64,000 bases of DNA from Bog-159 sp963738345 (lineage in GTDB: Bacteria > Acidobacteriota > Terriglobia > Bryobacterales > Bryobacteraceae), in contig CAVTWI010000002.1 in NCBI GenBank assembly GCA_963738345.1, positions 124,001 to 188,000 on the forward strand, given 5' to 3'. Made by a program: the position numbers and the translations under genes. Positions 46,109 through 54,636 of the stretch are shown one piece after another (the first letter of the stretch is position 1; every line of letters begins with the position of its first letter). The notes below the pieces were generated by a model. That model saw nothing but the letters and a program-made list of their open reading frames with translations, had not been told where the DNA came from and searched no databases.

Positions 46109-47413
46109 ATGAGTGAAATACCCGTACATTCTCGTCCGAGGAGACTGGTGGACTGGATCAACCCGACGGGTGCAAGGAAGATCCATTCATTAATTGACAA
46201 GGTGTATCAGCGGAAGAATTTGGAGATGGCTTGGGAGATGGTAAAGGCCAACCGGGGCAGTGGAGGCGTGGACGGGCAGAGTCTGGACGGATTCGACGGG
46301 CAACTCGATCAGCAGTTGGATCGATTGCATCGGGAACTGAAGGACGATATCTACCGGCCTCAACCGGTGCGGCAGGTGCAGATCCCGAAGGCGGGAAAGC
46401 CGGGCGAGCTTCGCACGTTGGGAATCCCGACGATTTATGACCGGGTGTGCCAGCAGGCGTTGCTCAATCGGCTGGAACCGATCTTTGAGCCAGTGTTCGA
46501 TGAAGCCAACTTCGGATATCGGCGAGGGCGATCGACGAAGGACGCCATGCGCAAAGTTTGGAAGGAGATCCAGGGCGGTCGGGAGTGGATCGTGGACGCC
46601 GATTTGAAGGACTTTTTCGGGTCGGTGGAACACGCCAAACTTCTATCGCTCGTGTCCCAGAGAATATCTGACGGCCGGGTGTTGCGTCTGATCGAGGCGA
46701 TGCTCAAGGCGGGAAGTTATGGCAAAGGGCGGCTGTTTCCAACTGAGCGCGGGACTCCGCAAGGCGGGGTAGTTTCACCCTTGCTCAGTAATATACTTCT
46801 GACGCCGTTCGATCGGGAGATGCGGCGCAAGGGATATCAGCTAACGAGGTACGCCGACGACTGGGTAGCGACCTGCGAATCGGCAGCAGAAGCGCGAGCG
46901 GCAGTGGCCGCGGCGCTTCGGATTCTGAACGAGTTGGGCGTGCAACTGCATCCGCAAAAGACGCGGATCGTGCACGTCCGGCAAGGGTTCGAGTTTCTTG
47001 GGTACAAGGTCAAACGCGGGAAGCAACTTCAGTTGCCACCGGGCAAGATCCGCAGTGGTGCTCAGTCGGGGGAACTGTATGCTATCCCTCGGGAGAAATC
47101 GATCCGGCATTTCATGGATCAGGTGCGCGCGCTTACCAGGCGGCGCGTGCCGCTAAAGACCAAGGAGTTGATAGAGGAACTGAACCCGGTGTTGCGGGGG
47201 TGGGGACATCACTACAAGCGAGCCCACGTTCGAAAGCTCTTCCACCGACTCGACGGCTGGATTGTGCGGCGCATTCGGTCGCATCAATGCAAGCGTTGGC
47301 GGAACGGTGGCTGGCGACAGTTGCCGGAAACCAAGTTGTACGGCGAGTACGGGCTGGTGAACTTGATTCAGTTGATCTCTTCGATTGCATCCCGGAAGAG
47401 TGAGTCTTCGTGA
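46109..47413 (+). CDS. ltrA: group II intron reverse transcriptase/maturase (inner intron)
   Basis: A 434-residue RT. Motifs: GSGGVDGQSLDGFDGQLDQQ, RTLGIPTIYDRVCQQALLNR, FGYRRGRSTKDAMRKVW, WIVDADLKDFFGSVEH (catalytic Asp), GTPQGGVVSPLLSNILL and TRYADDWVATCES (YADD). Domain X/thumb: ELNPVLRGWGHHYKRAHVRK. No C-terminal zinc-finger/HNH endonuclease is present, so any mobility would be endonuclease-independent. The maturase function would help splice its own RNA. Encoded in domain IV of the inner intron, ending one base before domain V. Confidence 0.95.
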   Translation: MSEIPVHSRPRRLVDWINPTGARKIHSLIDKVYQRKNLEMAWEMVKANRGSGGVDGQSLDGFDGQLDQQLDRLHRELKDDIYRPQPVRQVQIPKAGKPGELRTLGIPTIYDRVCQQALLNRLEPIFEPVFDEANFGYRRGRSTKDAMRKVWKEIQGGREWIVDADLKDFFGSVEHAKLLSLVSQRISDGRVLRLIEAMLKAGSYGKGRLFPTERGTPQGGVVSPLLSNILLTPFDREMRRKGYQLTRYADDWVATCESAAEARAAVAAALRILNELGVQLHPQKTRIVHVRQGFEFLGYKVKRGKQLQLPPGKIRSGAQSGELYAIPREKSIRHFMDQVRALTRRRVPLKTKELIEELNPVLRGWGHHYKRAHVRKLFHRLDGWIVRRIRSHQCKRWRNGGWRQLPETKLYGEYGLVNLIQLISSIASRKSESS

Positions 47414-47446
47414 AAGCTGTATGCGGGAAAACTGCACGTACAGTTT
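47414..47446 (+). ncRNA. group II intron domain V (inner)
   Basis: A 33-nt hairpin: AAGCTGTA pairs with TACAGTTT around a GGGAAAAC apical region. It contains the catalytic AGC triad and the GAAA-type tetraloop of group II domain V. It follows the maturase stop directly. Confidence 0.9.
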
Positions 47447-47576
47447 GAGCGGCGGACGGTGGCCAGCGCGCAAGCGCGCCACCTCCGACCCGACACCGAT
47501 GAAGGCGCGCAAGACAACGCGCTGGAGGGAAGGGACCCTGCTTTGATCGGGCTTGTGTAGAGGTAAGCGCGAGGGC

Positions 47577-48953
47577 ATGCCGGAAACGGAAAACAACCCG
47601 GTAGTAGATAAAGTGCGAGAACTCCAACGCAAGCTATGGATGTGTGCCAAGCAGAGTAAGACGCGGCGTTTTCATGCGCTGTACGACCGGATCTACAGGA
47701 GTGACGTCCTGTGGGAAGCATGGAGGCGAGTGCGCAGTAACGGAGGGGCAGCAGGCGTGGACCAAGCCACGCTGCGATCCATCGAGGAGAAGGGCGTGGC
47801 CCAATTTCTCGAAGGGATACAGGCTGATCTCCGGGCAGGCGAATATCGCCCCTCACCGGTGAGGCGGCAATACATACCGAAAGCTGACGGAAAGCAGCGG
47901 CCACTGGGGATACCGACGGTACGGGACCGGGTGGTGCAGATGGCGGCGAAGATCATGATCGAGCCGATCTTCGAGGCGGATTTCGAGGCAAGCAGCTTCG
48001 GATTCCGGCCGAAGAAGAGCGCGACGGAGGCTCTGGAAGCAATCCGCGTAGCGGGGAACCAAGGGCATGACTTCGTAGTCGATGCAGACATCCAGGGCTA
48101 CTTTGACAGCATCGATCAGGAAAAGCTGATGATGCTGGTAGGGGAGCGAATCTCGGATCGAAGGGTACTGAAGTTGATCCGGCAGTGGTTGAGGGCCGGG
48201 GTGATGGAAGACGGAACAGTGAGGGAAACGCTTGCGGGAACCCCGCAAGGCGGAGTGATCTCGCCGTTGCTGGCGAACATCTACCTGCACCTGTTGGATC
48301 GGTTGTGGGCGGCCAAGTGTGGGTCGCTCGGGAAACTGATTCGATATGCCGACGATTTCGTGGTGATGGCTGCGACGGAATCGAAGGCGAAGGAGGCGCT
48401 TCGACAAATCCAGTTTGTGATGAGCAAGCTGGGTCTGGTGCTGCATCCGGAGAAGACGCGGATGGTGGATCTACGGCGCGGGAAGGGAAGTTTCGTTTTT
48501 CTAGGGTGCACGATCCGCAAGAAGCGAAGTATTCTGCGGAATCCGCGGGCATATTACATGCACCGCTGGCCGTCACCAAAGGCGACGAAGCGACTCCGTG
48601 ACCGGGTGCGCGAGATCACCGGAAGGCGTGCGAGCGGGGAAGATGTGAAGCAGATCATCGCCAAACTGAACCCCGTGATTCGCGGCTGGGGAAACTACTT
48701 TCGGACCGGAACAACGGCACGGGAGTTCCTGAAGATGGACAGCTTCGTCTACGAGCGTCTGGTCCGCTGGCTGCATCGGCGGGGCGGGCAGCGAGCGACG
48801 CGGCGGGTTCTCTGGACCGCCGAACAGTTTCACGGAATGGGTCTGTATCGATTGCGCGGAACCGTGCGATACCCGGCGCAAGCCGCATCAGTAAGATCAT
48901 CGTTAAGCCGTGTGCGGGAAAACCGCACGCACGGTTTGAAAGGGGTTTGTTGA
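47577..48953 (+). CDS. ltrA: group II intron reverse transcriptase/maturase (outer intron)
   Basis: A 458-residue RT clearly different from the inner one (a similar order of motifs but diverged sequence): GGAAGVDQATLRSIEEKGVA, RPLGIPTVRDRVVQMAAKIM, FGFRPKKSATEALEAIR, FVVDADIQGYFDSID, GTPQGGVISPLLANIYLHLL and IRYADDFVVMAATES (YADD). Domain X: KLNPVIRGWGNYFRTGTTAR. No endonuclease domain. Start ATG 47577. Only 82 bp of ribozyme-type sequence lie between it and the inner intron's 3' end, so its 5' ribozyme half must be the part before the inner intron. Confidence 0.93.
   Translation: MPETENNPVVDKVRELQRKLWMCAKQSKTRRFHALYDRIYRSDVLWEAWRRVRSNGGAAGVDQATLRSIEEKGVAQFLEGIQADLRAGEYRPSPVRRQYIPKADGKQRPLGIPTVRDRVVQMAAKIMIEPIFEADFEASSFGFRPKKSATEALEAIRVAGNQGHDFVVDADIQGYFDSIDQEKLMMLVGERISDRRVLKLIRQWLRAGVMEDGTVRETLAGTPQGGVISPLLANIYLHLLDRLWAAKCGSLGKLIRYADDFVVMAATESKAKEALRQIQFVMSKLGLVLHPEKTRMVDLRRGKGSFVFLGCTIRKKRSILRNPRAYYMHRWPSPKATKRLRDRVREITGRRASGEDVKQIIAKLNPVIRGWGNYFRTGTTAREFLKMDSFVYERLVRWLHRRGGQRATRRVLWTAEQFHGMGLYRLRGTVRYPAQAASVRSSLSRVRENRTHGLKGVC
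48905..48937 (+). ncRNA. group II intron domain V (outer)
   Basis: A 33-nt hairpin: AAGCCGTG pairs with CACGGTTT around TGCGGGAAAACCGCA, including the AGC triad and GAAA-type loop. Its first bases overlap the end of the maturase frame, whose stop is at 48951-48953. A 7-bp hairpin CTGGCTA/TAGCCAG (48961-48977) beyond it may be part of domain VI or a host terminator. Confidence 0.85.
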
Positions 48954-48997
48954 AAACGGGCTGGCTATTTTAGCCAGTACCGCGTCAAAATCTACCT

Positions 48998-49867
48998 ATG
49001 GAATTCAGAACCAAGGGTGCACTGGTATTTCTGACCGTTGCTATGATTGGCGGCGCACACGCGGCGATTGATGTAAATGCCCGCTGTAACGACCTGCTGC
49101 AGCAGGCGCTGGACAACAAGAATCCGGATACGCGCAAGCAGGCCGTAGTCGCGCTGAGCCTCGCTGCCACCCGCGAACCGGATTCCGTCCGTCTAGAGAA
49201 GGCGTTGCAGGATAAAGATGTGGAGGTGCGTTTGGCTGCGGTGGCGAGTTTGGCCGAAGTGAAGACCGAAGGGGCAAAAGCGGCACTGCGCCAGGCTCTC
49301 AACGACGAAGTGCCGGAAGTAAGCTTCTCAGCCGCCAAGGCGCTTTGGGTGCTGCACGATCCGGCCGGTGAGCAGGCGTTGCTCGCGGTACTGGCGCGCG
49401 ACAGTAAAGCATCCTCCAACTTTCTCACCAAGCAGAAGCGCGATACCTTGCGCATGCTGCACACCCCGCGCACTCTGTTCTTTTTTGCCGTTCGGACAGG
49501 GATGGGCTTCGTGCCTGTGCCCGGCTTGGGTGAAGGGGTCAGTTCCATGCAGGCGCTGATCACCGACCCCAGCATCTCGGGCCGCGCCACCGCCGCGTTG
49601 CTGCTGGGCAAGGATAAATCGGCGGCTACGCTCGATGCGCTGAAGGATGCGTTGCTGGATAAGGATTGGTCTGTACGCGCTGCCGCCGTGCATTCGCTGG
49701 CGCTACGAGACGATCCGGCGCTGAAGCGGGACCTGGAGCCAATGCTGGATGACGAAAAGGAACCCGTCCGTTTGCGCGCCGCGGCCGGGTATTTGCGGCT
49801 GTCCGCAATTGAAGAAGCACAGGCTAAGAAGAAGGCAGCCAAGCCGGTCGTCCGGAAGAAGAATTAA
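48998..49867 (+). CDS. secreted HEAT-repeat protein
   Basis: A 289-residue protein with signal peptide (LVFLTVAMIGGAHA). It consists of HEAT/EZ-type helical repeats: ALDNKNPDTRKQAVVALSLA, ALQDKDVEVRLAAVASLAEV, ALNDEVPEVSFSAAKALWVL, ALLDKDWSVRAAAVHSLALR, MLDDEKEPVRLRAAAGYLRL. One hydrophobic stretch (LFFFAVRTGMGFVPVPGLG) interrupts the repeats. A scaffold role outside the cytoplasm is plausible, and partners are unknown. The intron's insertion point is in its leader, about 10 bp past a -10 box. Confidence 0.8.
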   Translation: MEFRTKGALVFLTVAMIGGAHAAIDVNARCNDLLQQALDNKNPDTRKQAVVALSLAATREPDSVRLEKALQDKDVEVRLAAVASLAEVKTEGAKAALRQALNDEVPEVSFSAAKALWVLHDPAGEQALLAVLARDSKASSNFLTKQKRDTLRMLHTPRTLFFFAVRTGMGFVPVPGLGEGVSSMQALITDPSISGRATAALLLGKDKSAATLDALKDALLDKDWSVRAAAVHSLALRDDPALKRDLEPMLDDEKEPVRLRAAAGYLRLSAIEEAQAKKKAAKPVVRKKN

Positions 49868-49879
49868 CGGGCGCCGGAC

Positions 49880-52330
49880 TTAGTCCTCGCGAAGTGCCAC
49901 CGCCGGATCAATGCGTCCCGCGCGCAAAGCAGGGATGGCCGCGGAAGCTAGCGCAATCAGCAGCATGAACCCGGCCACTGCGAGCAGTACCAGGGGACGT
50001 CCCGGTCCGGTCAGCAGGAAACTGCGCAACAGGCGCATCGCGGGAATTGCGGTGACGGCCCCCACCGCAACTCCGATACCCGTCAACCACAGGCTGCGGC
50101 GCACCACCATGCCGACAATCTCGCCGGGCGTGGCGCCCAACGCCATCCGTATCCCGACTTCGCGCCGGCGCTGCGTGACCAGTTGGGCAAGCACGCCGTA
50201 GAGCCCAATGGCCGCCATCAGCAGCGCCAATGCCGCGAAGAGGGCCAGCAGTACGGCGCGGAAACCAGGCTTCGCGTAGGCTTGTTGATCCAGGAACTGG
50301 CGCACACTGGTGACTTCGGCCAGCGGCAGCGCGGGATCCATCTGGGCAACGGTGCGCCGCAGCACGCCCACGAGTGTTTCGAGCGGCCGGTCGCCGGTCC
50401 CCAGCCAACGCGCGCCGGCTCGTAACAGCAGCGTCAGTTGGCGCCCGCCATTCGATTCAGCCTGCGCGAACGGCACGTAAACGTGCGGTTGCACCTTCCA
50501 GTGCATCTCGTCGAAAGGATTAGTCTCTTTAACATTGCCTGCTACGCCGATCACGGTGCGCCACGGCGCGGCATCGCCCAGTTCGCCGAGCCTGATGTGC
50601 TTGCCGATAGCTTCGCCGCCCGCAAAATAGCGGCGTACGAATTCGCGATCGACAAGGGCCACCGGCGCGCCGCCCGCTGTATCGAGCGGACCAAACTCGC
50701 GTCCCGCAACCACCGGGATACCGGATACGCCGAAGTATTCCGGCAGCACCAATGACTGTTCGATAAATCCAGTCTCGCGCGCGGCGGGACCTCCGGCCGC
50801 TTCCGCGTGCACCAGTTTGCCCGACCGCACGGCCACCCGCAAAGCCGGCACCTCGGCCAGGGATTGCCGTAGCGTTTCGGCAAAGTGCAGCCGGTCGGCC
50901 AACGAGGGATAGGCCGACTTCCGCAGATCGATCCGCGTGATCAGCAAGCCCTCCGTGTTGTAGCCCAGCGATTCAGCCCGCAGGCGGAAGAGGCTTTCGA
51001 TGAGCAGCGCCGCACCCATAAGCAGGGCTAGGGAAAGCGCTACCTCCACGATCACCAGCGCATCGCGCGAGCGCTGTTCCGCACGGCCGGCGGACCCACC
51101 GCGTCCACCCTGTTTCAGCAAATCGTGCAGCCGGAAGCGGGATGCCTGCAGCGCGGGGAGCAGGCCGGAAAGTACCGCGGTCGCCAGAGCCAGGAGCGCC
51201 GCGAATGCGGCTACGCGCCAATCGAGCGATATACTTTCAGCGGCCGTTCCGACCGGCAACTCTACAGGCTGCGCCGCCAGGAAGTATCGCAATCCGCCAT
51301 ATGCCAATGCGAGTCCGGCTAGCGCGCCGAGACCGCAGAGCAGTAGGTTTTCGGTGAGGATCTGCCGGATCAAGCGGCTGCGTCCGGCCCCCAACGCGGT
51401 GCGGATGGCGATTTCGCCGCGGCGTTCCAGCGCCCTCCCCGCCAGCAGATTCGCCACGTTGGCGCAGGCGATCAGCAGCACGAAGGCCACCGCGGCAAAC
51501 AGTAGCAGCAGGCCGGAGCGCAGCCCTCGTCCTGCCAGCCACGTCAGTTCGTCTTGCAGGCCGCGCACCATCGCGCCCGCGTGCAGGATCTCATCAGGCT
51601 GCGATTTCTCGAGCGCAGCCCGCAACGCGCCGATCTCCCCTTCGGCGGCTGACATCGTAACGCCCGGACGCAAACGGCCCACCACACCCATGGCGTGAAA
51701 GTTGAAGTTCCCTTGCCGCGTGACATCGGCGGGGGTGAGCAGGGTCCAAAACAGCACTTGGCGTGGATAGAACTCAAAGCCGCGCGGCATGATACCGACG
51801 ACGGTATAAGCGCGGCCATCGAGCACCAGCGTCTGACCCACTGCGCCTGCCGTGCCGCCCAGCAGCGACTTCCATCCCGCATCGCTCAGCACCACCACGG
51901 GTCCGTTATTTAGGTCAGCGGGGGTGAATGTGCGGCCTTGGGCGGCGGGTACGCCCAGCGTTTCGAAGAAGCGGGCGGTAACCGTTTCACCGAGGATGCG
52001 CCGCGCATCGCCCCGGCCGGTGAACGTGTATTCCACCCATTGCCATCCCGCAACACCGTCGAACGAGCGGCTCTGGCGATCGAAGACTTCCACATCGCGC
52101 ACACTCGAAAACACTTTTGGATCCCAGTTGTGGGTGGTTTCCCAGATGGCCGCCAGGCGTGCCGGATCGCCGAAGGGTAGCGGCCGCAGCAGCACTCGCT
52201 CTACGAGAGTAAAGACCAGGGCGTTGGCGCCGATTCCCAAGGCCAATAGCAAAACGGCCACGCTGGCGAAGCCGGGATTGTGGCGCAAGGCGCGGGCGGC
52301 ATATGCAAAATCGTCAAGGAAATCGCGCAT
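49880..52330 (-). CDS. ADOP-type ABC transporter permease (FtsX/MacB-like, duplicated)
   Basis: An 816-residue permease without its own ATPase. N-terminal segment LRHNPGFASVAVLLLALGIG, a large MacB-type periplasmic domain (VVLSDAGWKSLLGG; YTVVGIMPRGFEFYP), three membrane helices around LLLFAAVAFVLLIACANVAN and LLAGRALERRGEIAIRTALG, then the second copy: another periplasmic domain and FAALALLMAAIGLYGVLAQL, QRRREVGIRMALGATPGEIV. This duplicated architecture is the acidobacterial duplicated orphan permease. The gene is intact. Likely drives macrolide- or peptide-type efflux with a separate ATPase, not visible here. Confidence 0.93.
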   Translation of the reverse strand: MRDFLDDFAYAARALRHNPGFASVAVLLLALGIGANALVFTLVERVLLRPLPFGDPARLAAIWETTHNWDPKVFSSVRDVEVFDRQSRSFDGVAGWQWVEYTFTGRGDARRILGETVTARFFETLGVPAAQGRTFTPADLNNGPVVVLSDAGWKSLLGGTAGAVGQTLVLDGRAYTVVGIMPRGFEFYPRQVLFWTLLTPADVTRQGNFNFHAMGVVGRLRPGVTMSAAEGEIGALRAALEKSQPDEILHAGAMVRGLQDELTWLAGRGLRSGLLLLFAAVAFVLLIACANVANLLAGRALERRGEIAIRTALGAGRSRLIRQILTENLLLCGLGALAGLALAYGGLRYFLAAQPVELPVGTAAESISLDWRVAAFAALLALATAVLSGLLPALQASRFRLHDLLKQGGRGGSAGRAEQRSRDALVIVEVALSLALLMGAALLIESLFRLRAESLGYNTEGLLITRIDLRKSAYPSLADRLHFAETLRQSLAEVPALRVAVRSGKLVHAEAAGGPAARETGFIEQSLVLPEYFGVSGIPVVAGREFGPLDTAGGAPVALVDREFVRRYFAGGEAIGKHIRLGELGDAAPWRTVIGVAGNVKETNPFDEMHWKVQPHVYVPFAQAESNGGRQLTLLLRAGARWLGTGDRPLETLVGVLRRTVAQMDPALPLAEVTSVRQFLDQQAYAKPGFRAVLLALFAALALLMAAIGLYGVLAQLVTQRRREVGIRMALGATPGEIVGMVVRRSLWLTGIGVAVGAVTAIPAMRLLRSFLLTGPGRPLVLLAVAGFMLLIALASAAIPALRAGRIDPAVALRED

Positions 52331-52392
52331 GGGCGATGCGACCCACCGTATCAGATTTCGCGGAATTCCTTCGGACTTTCCGGTACAATCGT

Positions 52393-52923
52393 ATGGGCAT
52401 GCAAGAACTGGCCTTCTGGAAAGCGGTTATCGTGGATGAGTCCAATTTCCTCGAAGCGATTATCGGCCTGCTCGCCCGAAACAATATTCGTTATTGCGTA
52501 ATCGGCGGCCAGGGCGTAAACGCTTACGTCGACCCGTTGGTCAGCCTGGACCTCCATCTAGTGGTGGCGGTGGATCAACTCGACGCCGTCGCGCGGCTGT
52601 TGACGGACGAGTTTCAGGTCCAGCGCTTCCCCCATAGTTTGAACATTACGGGGGGGGGATCGAAGCTCAGAGTACAGATCCAGACTGACGCGCGCTATTT
52701 CGCATTCGTGGAGCGGGCCGTCCCTGGCGTGGTCCTCGGACTGAAGCTGCCAGTGGCCGCGATCGACGACATTCTGCAAGGCAAAATCTGGGCTGCGCAA
52801 GACACCACCCGCCGCCCAAGCATACGGCGCAAGGATCTGCTCGACATTGAGCGTATGGTGGATGGCTACCCCGCCTTACGAGACCGGGTTCCGGCGGATA
52901 TTCTGGACCGCCTTCAGAATTGA
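52393..52923 (+). CDS. nucleotidyltransferase-fold protein (MNT/AbiEii-like)
   Basis: A 176-residue protein with FLEAIIGLLARNNIRYCVIG followed by GQGVNAYVDPLVSLDLHLVV, the GGxAv..y...R.T.DlDl pattern of small nucleotidyltransferases, here with SLDLHLVV in place of TSDIDLVV. RRKDLLDIERMVDGYPAL closes the protein. The second acidic residue of the DxD site is replaced by His, so catalysis may be impaired. No partner gene is adjacent; a typical partner-like gene is at 27102-27302. Start 52393 or 52399 (both ATG). Confidence 0.65.
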   Translation: MGMQELAFWKAVIVDESNFLEAIIGLLARNNIRYCVIGGQGVNAYVDPLVSLDLHLVVAVDQLDAVARLLTDEFQVQRFPHSLNITGGGSKLRVQIQTDARYFAFVERAVPGVVLGLKLPVAAIDDILQGKIWAAQDTTRRPSIRRKDLLDIERMVDGYPALRDRVPADILDRLQN

Positions 52924-52935
52924 GCGGTCGCCACG

Positions 52936-54612
52936 TCACCGCGCCCTTCGATAAATCACTTTCCCGTCGAACACGGTGATATCCACTTTCGCTTTCTCGA
53001 TGTCCGCCGGCGGAATCGTGAAAATATCATCCGAGAGAACCACCATGTCCGCCAGTTTCCCCGTTTCAATCGACCCTTTCAGTTGCTCGTCGAAGCTGGC
53101 ATACGCGGAACCCATGGTATAGGCGCGAACCGCTTCGGCTACGGTGATTTTCTGTTCCGGCACCCAGCCGTCGGGGTGCTTGCCGTCCAGCGTACGGCGC
53201 GTGACTGCCGCATAAATCCCCATCACCGGAACCATGGGCGCCACATCCCAATCCGAGCCGAAGGCCAGCACCGCGCCTGAATCGAGCAGTGAACGGAACG
53301 CATATGTACCCTTCGCACGCTCGGGTCCGATGCGCTTCTCGGCCCATCGCCCGTCATCGATGCAGTGATACGGCTGCATGGACGCGATCACATGAAGTTT
53401 GCCGAATCGGGCAATGTCGTCCATTCGCAGATGCTGCGCATGCTCGATGCGAAAGCGCCGGTCGCGCGCACCGTTCTGCCGTTCGGCCTCTTCGTACATA
53501 CCCAGCACCAGATTGTTGGCCTTGTCGCCGATGGCGTGGACGGCCACCTGCAAGCCGGCGCGATCGGCGCCTAGAATGTGGTCGCGCATCTTGCTCTCGG
53601 GAATCATCTCGCTGTTGGCGAGGCCGGACGTATTGGGCGCATCCAGGTAAGGCTTGAAGAAGAGCGCGGTTGTCGATCCCAGCGATCCATCGGCGAAGCC
53701 TTTCAAGCCGCCGATGTGTAGTTTCTCTCCTCCGAAATCGGCATGCAGTCCGACCGCGGCCAAGCGCTGCCAACTGGCCAGCGGCTGATGCCCCGATATG
53801 CGCACAGTCAACTCGGCTTTCGCCAACAGCGATTGGTATACGCGCAGAATCTCGGGCGCGGCGGACATATCCTGCACGCTGGTGACACCATTGGCGGCGG
53901 CGTATTTCATAGCGGCCCGTACAGCATCGGCGATCTGGTCGCTAGATGGGGCTGGGATGGCGCGGTCCATACGGTCCATAGCCGCGTCTTTCAGCGCGCC
54001 GGTGGGCTCGCCGGAAGCGTCTCGCACGATCGTGCCGCCGGGCGGATCCGGCGTCTCGCGGGTGATGCCCGCCAGTTTCAGCGCTTGCGAATTCGCGACG
54101 CCCATGTGACCATCCAGGCGGCTGACGAAAACAGGATGCCCGTTCGAGACGGGGTCCAGCAACTGCCTTGTGGGCAGGCGCGCAGGGCTCCAGTTTTCGT
54201 GGTCCCAGCCACCGCCCGTGATCCAGCGGCCGGCCGGTTGCGTTGCCGCAAACGCGCCAATGCGGCGGCGGAACTCGTCTTCCGATTGCGCATCCCGCAA
54301 CTGGACGCCCGCCAGATTCTCGCCGCCACTATAGAAATGAACATGCGCATCGTTGAACCCGGGCAACAGAAGCTTGCCGGCCAGATCGATGACTTGCGTC
54401 GCCGGCCCGGCCCACTTCCGGATCTCGTCGTTCGATCCCACGGCCACGATGCGGTTTCCCAGGCAGGCCACCGCGGCTGCGCGCGGCTGCCGTTCGTTCA
54501 CCGTCCAGACCTTGCCGTTCAACAAAACCAGCGTAGCGGCGGGTTGGGCGTAGGCCAGGCGAAGGCTGGCGGTTAAAAGCAACAGCGCGAGCGGGAAGCG
54601 GGAAACGGGCAT
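52936..54612 (-). CDS. amidohydrolase family protein (YtcJ-like)
   Basis: A 558-residue secreted metal hydrolase with signal peptide (LALLLLTASLRLAYAQ). The metal-binding motif is PGFNDAHVHFYSGG (HxH) near residue 68, followed by GGWDHENWSPARLPT, LQVAVHAIGDKANNLVLGMY and RRFRIEHAQHLRMDDIARF (metal His residues) and FGSDWDVAPMVPVMGIYAAV (Asp), then the composite beta domain YASFDEQLKGSIETGKLADM at the C-end. The arrangement matches amidohydrolase family 3 members such as YtcJ. Substrate unknown. Intact gene. Confidence 0.92.
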   Translation of the reverse strand: MPVSRFPLALLLLTASLRLAYAQPAATLVLLNGKVWTVNERQPRAAAVACLGNRIVAVGSNDEIRKWAGPATQVIDLAGKLLLPGFNDAHVHFYSGGENLAGVQLRDAQSEDEFRRRIGAFAATQPAGRWITGGGWDHENWSPARLPTRQLLDPVSNGHPVFVSRLDGHMGVANSQALKLAGITRETPDPPGGTIVRDASGEPTGALKDAAMDRMDRAIPAPSSDQIADAVRAAMKYAAANGVTSVQDMSAAPEILRVYQSLLAKAELTVRISGHQPLASWQRLAAVGLHADFGGEKLHIGGLKGFADGSLGSTTALFFKPYLDAPNTSGLANSEMIPESKMRDHILGADRAGLQVAVHAIGDKANNLVLGMYEEAERQNGARDRRFRIEHAQHLRMDDIARFGKLHVIASMQPYHCIDDGRWAEKRIGPERAKGTYAFRSLLDSGAVLAFGSDWDVAPMVPVMGIYAAVTRRTLDGKHPDGWVPEQKITVAEAVRAYTMGSAYASFDEQLKGSIETGKLADMVVLSDDIFTIPPADIEKAKVDITVFDGKVIYRRAR

Positions 54613-54636
54613 GCTTCGATTGTAGTCGCGCCGCGC

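Larger units (their letters stand above)
45475..47494 (+). mobile_element. inner group II intron, inserted in the outer intron
   Basis: It begins GTGCGCTGAGCAGCGCG at 45475, matching the outer intron's 5' end in layout (GTGCG, hairpin, CGCGTT, then a GGG..GAAGTCCC element). Its own GTAGTACC motif is intact at 45973-45980. Its maturase is 46109-47413 and domain V 47414-47446, with a domain VI hairpin (GGTGGC/GCCACC, GCAA loop) and a 3' end CCGAC at 47494. EBS1 ACTATG (45790-45795) can pair with CGTAGT before the junction (one G-U pair), and EBS2 ACCCC (45741-45745) with GGGGT (45463-45467). Confidence 0.75.
45047..48987 (+). mobile_element. outer group II intron (host of the nested intron)
   Basis: It begins GTGCG at 45047, ten bases after a -10-like TATACT (45032-45037). 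The 5' part (45047-45474) has the hairpin GTGCGTCCTGAAAGACGCG and runs to the motif GTAGT at 45470-45474, which resumes as ACCGATGAAGG at 47495. Between lies the inner intron. The outer core then continues to its maturase (47577-48953) and domain V (48905-48937). EBS1 CATGT (45270-45274) can pair with ACATG (45042-45046), and EBS2 CAAGT (45207-45211) with ACTTG (45035-45039). The 3' boundary is not certain (about 48940-48990). Confidence 0.75.

Noticed and set aside
45047..47577. Two tandem, independent group II introns
   Set aside because: Between the first domain V and the second maturase there is too little room for a 5' ribozyme half, while two 5' ends precede the first maturase.
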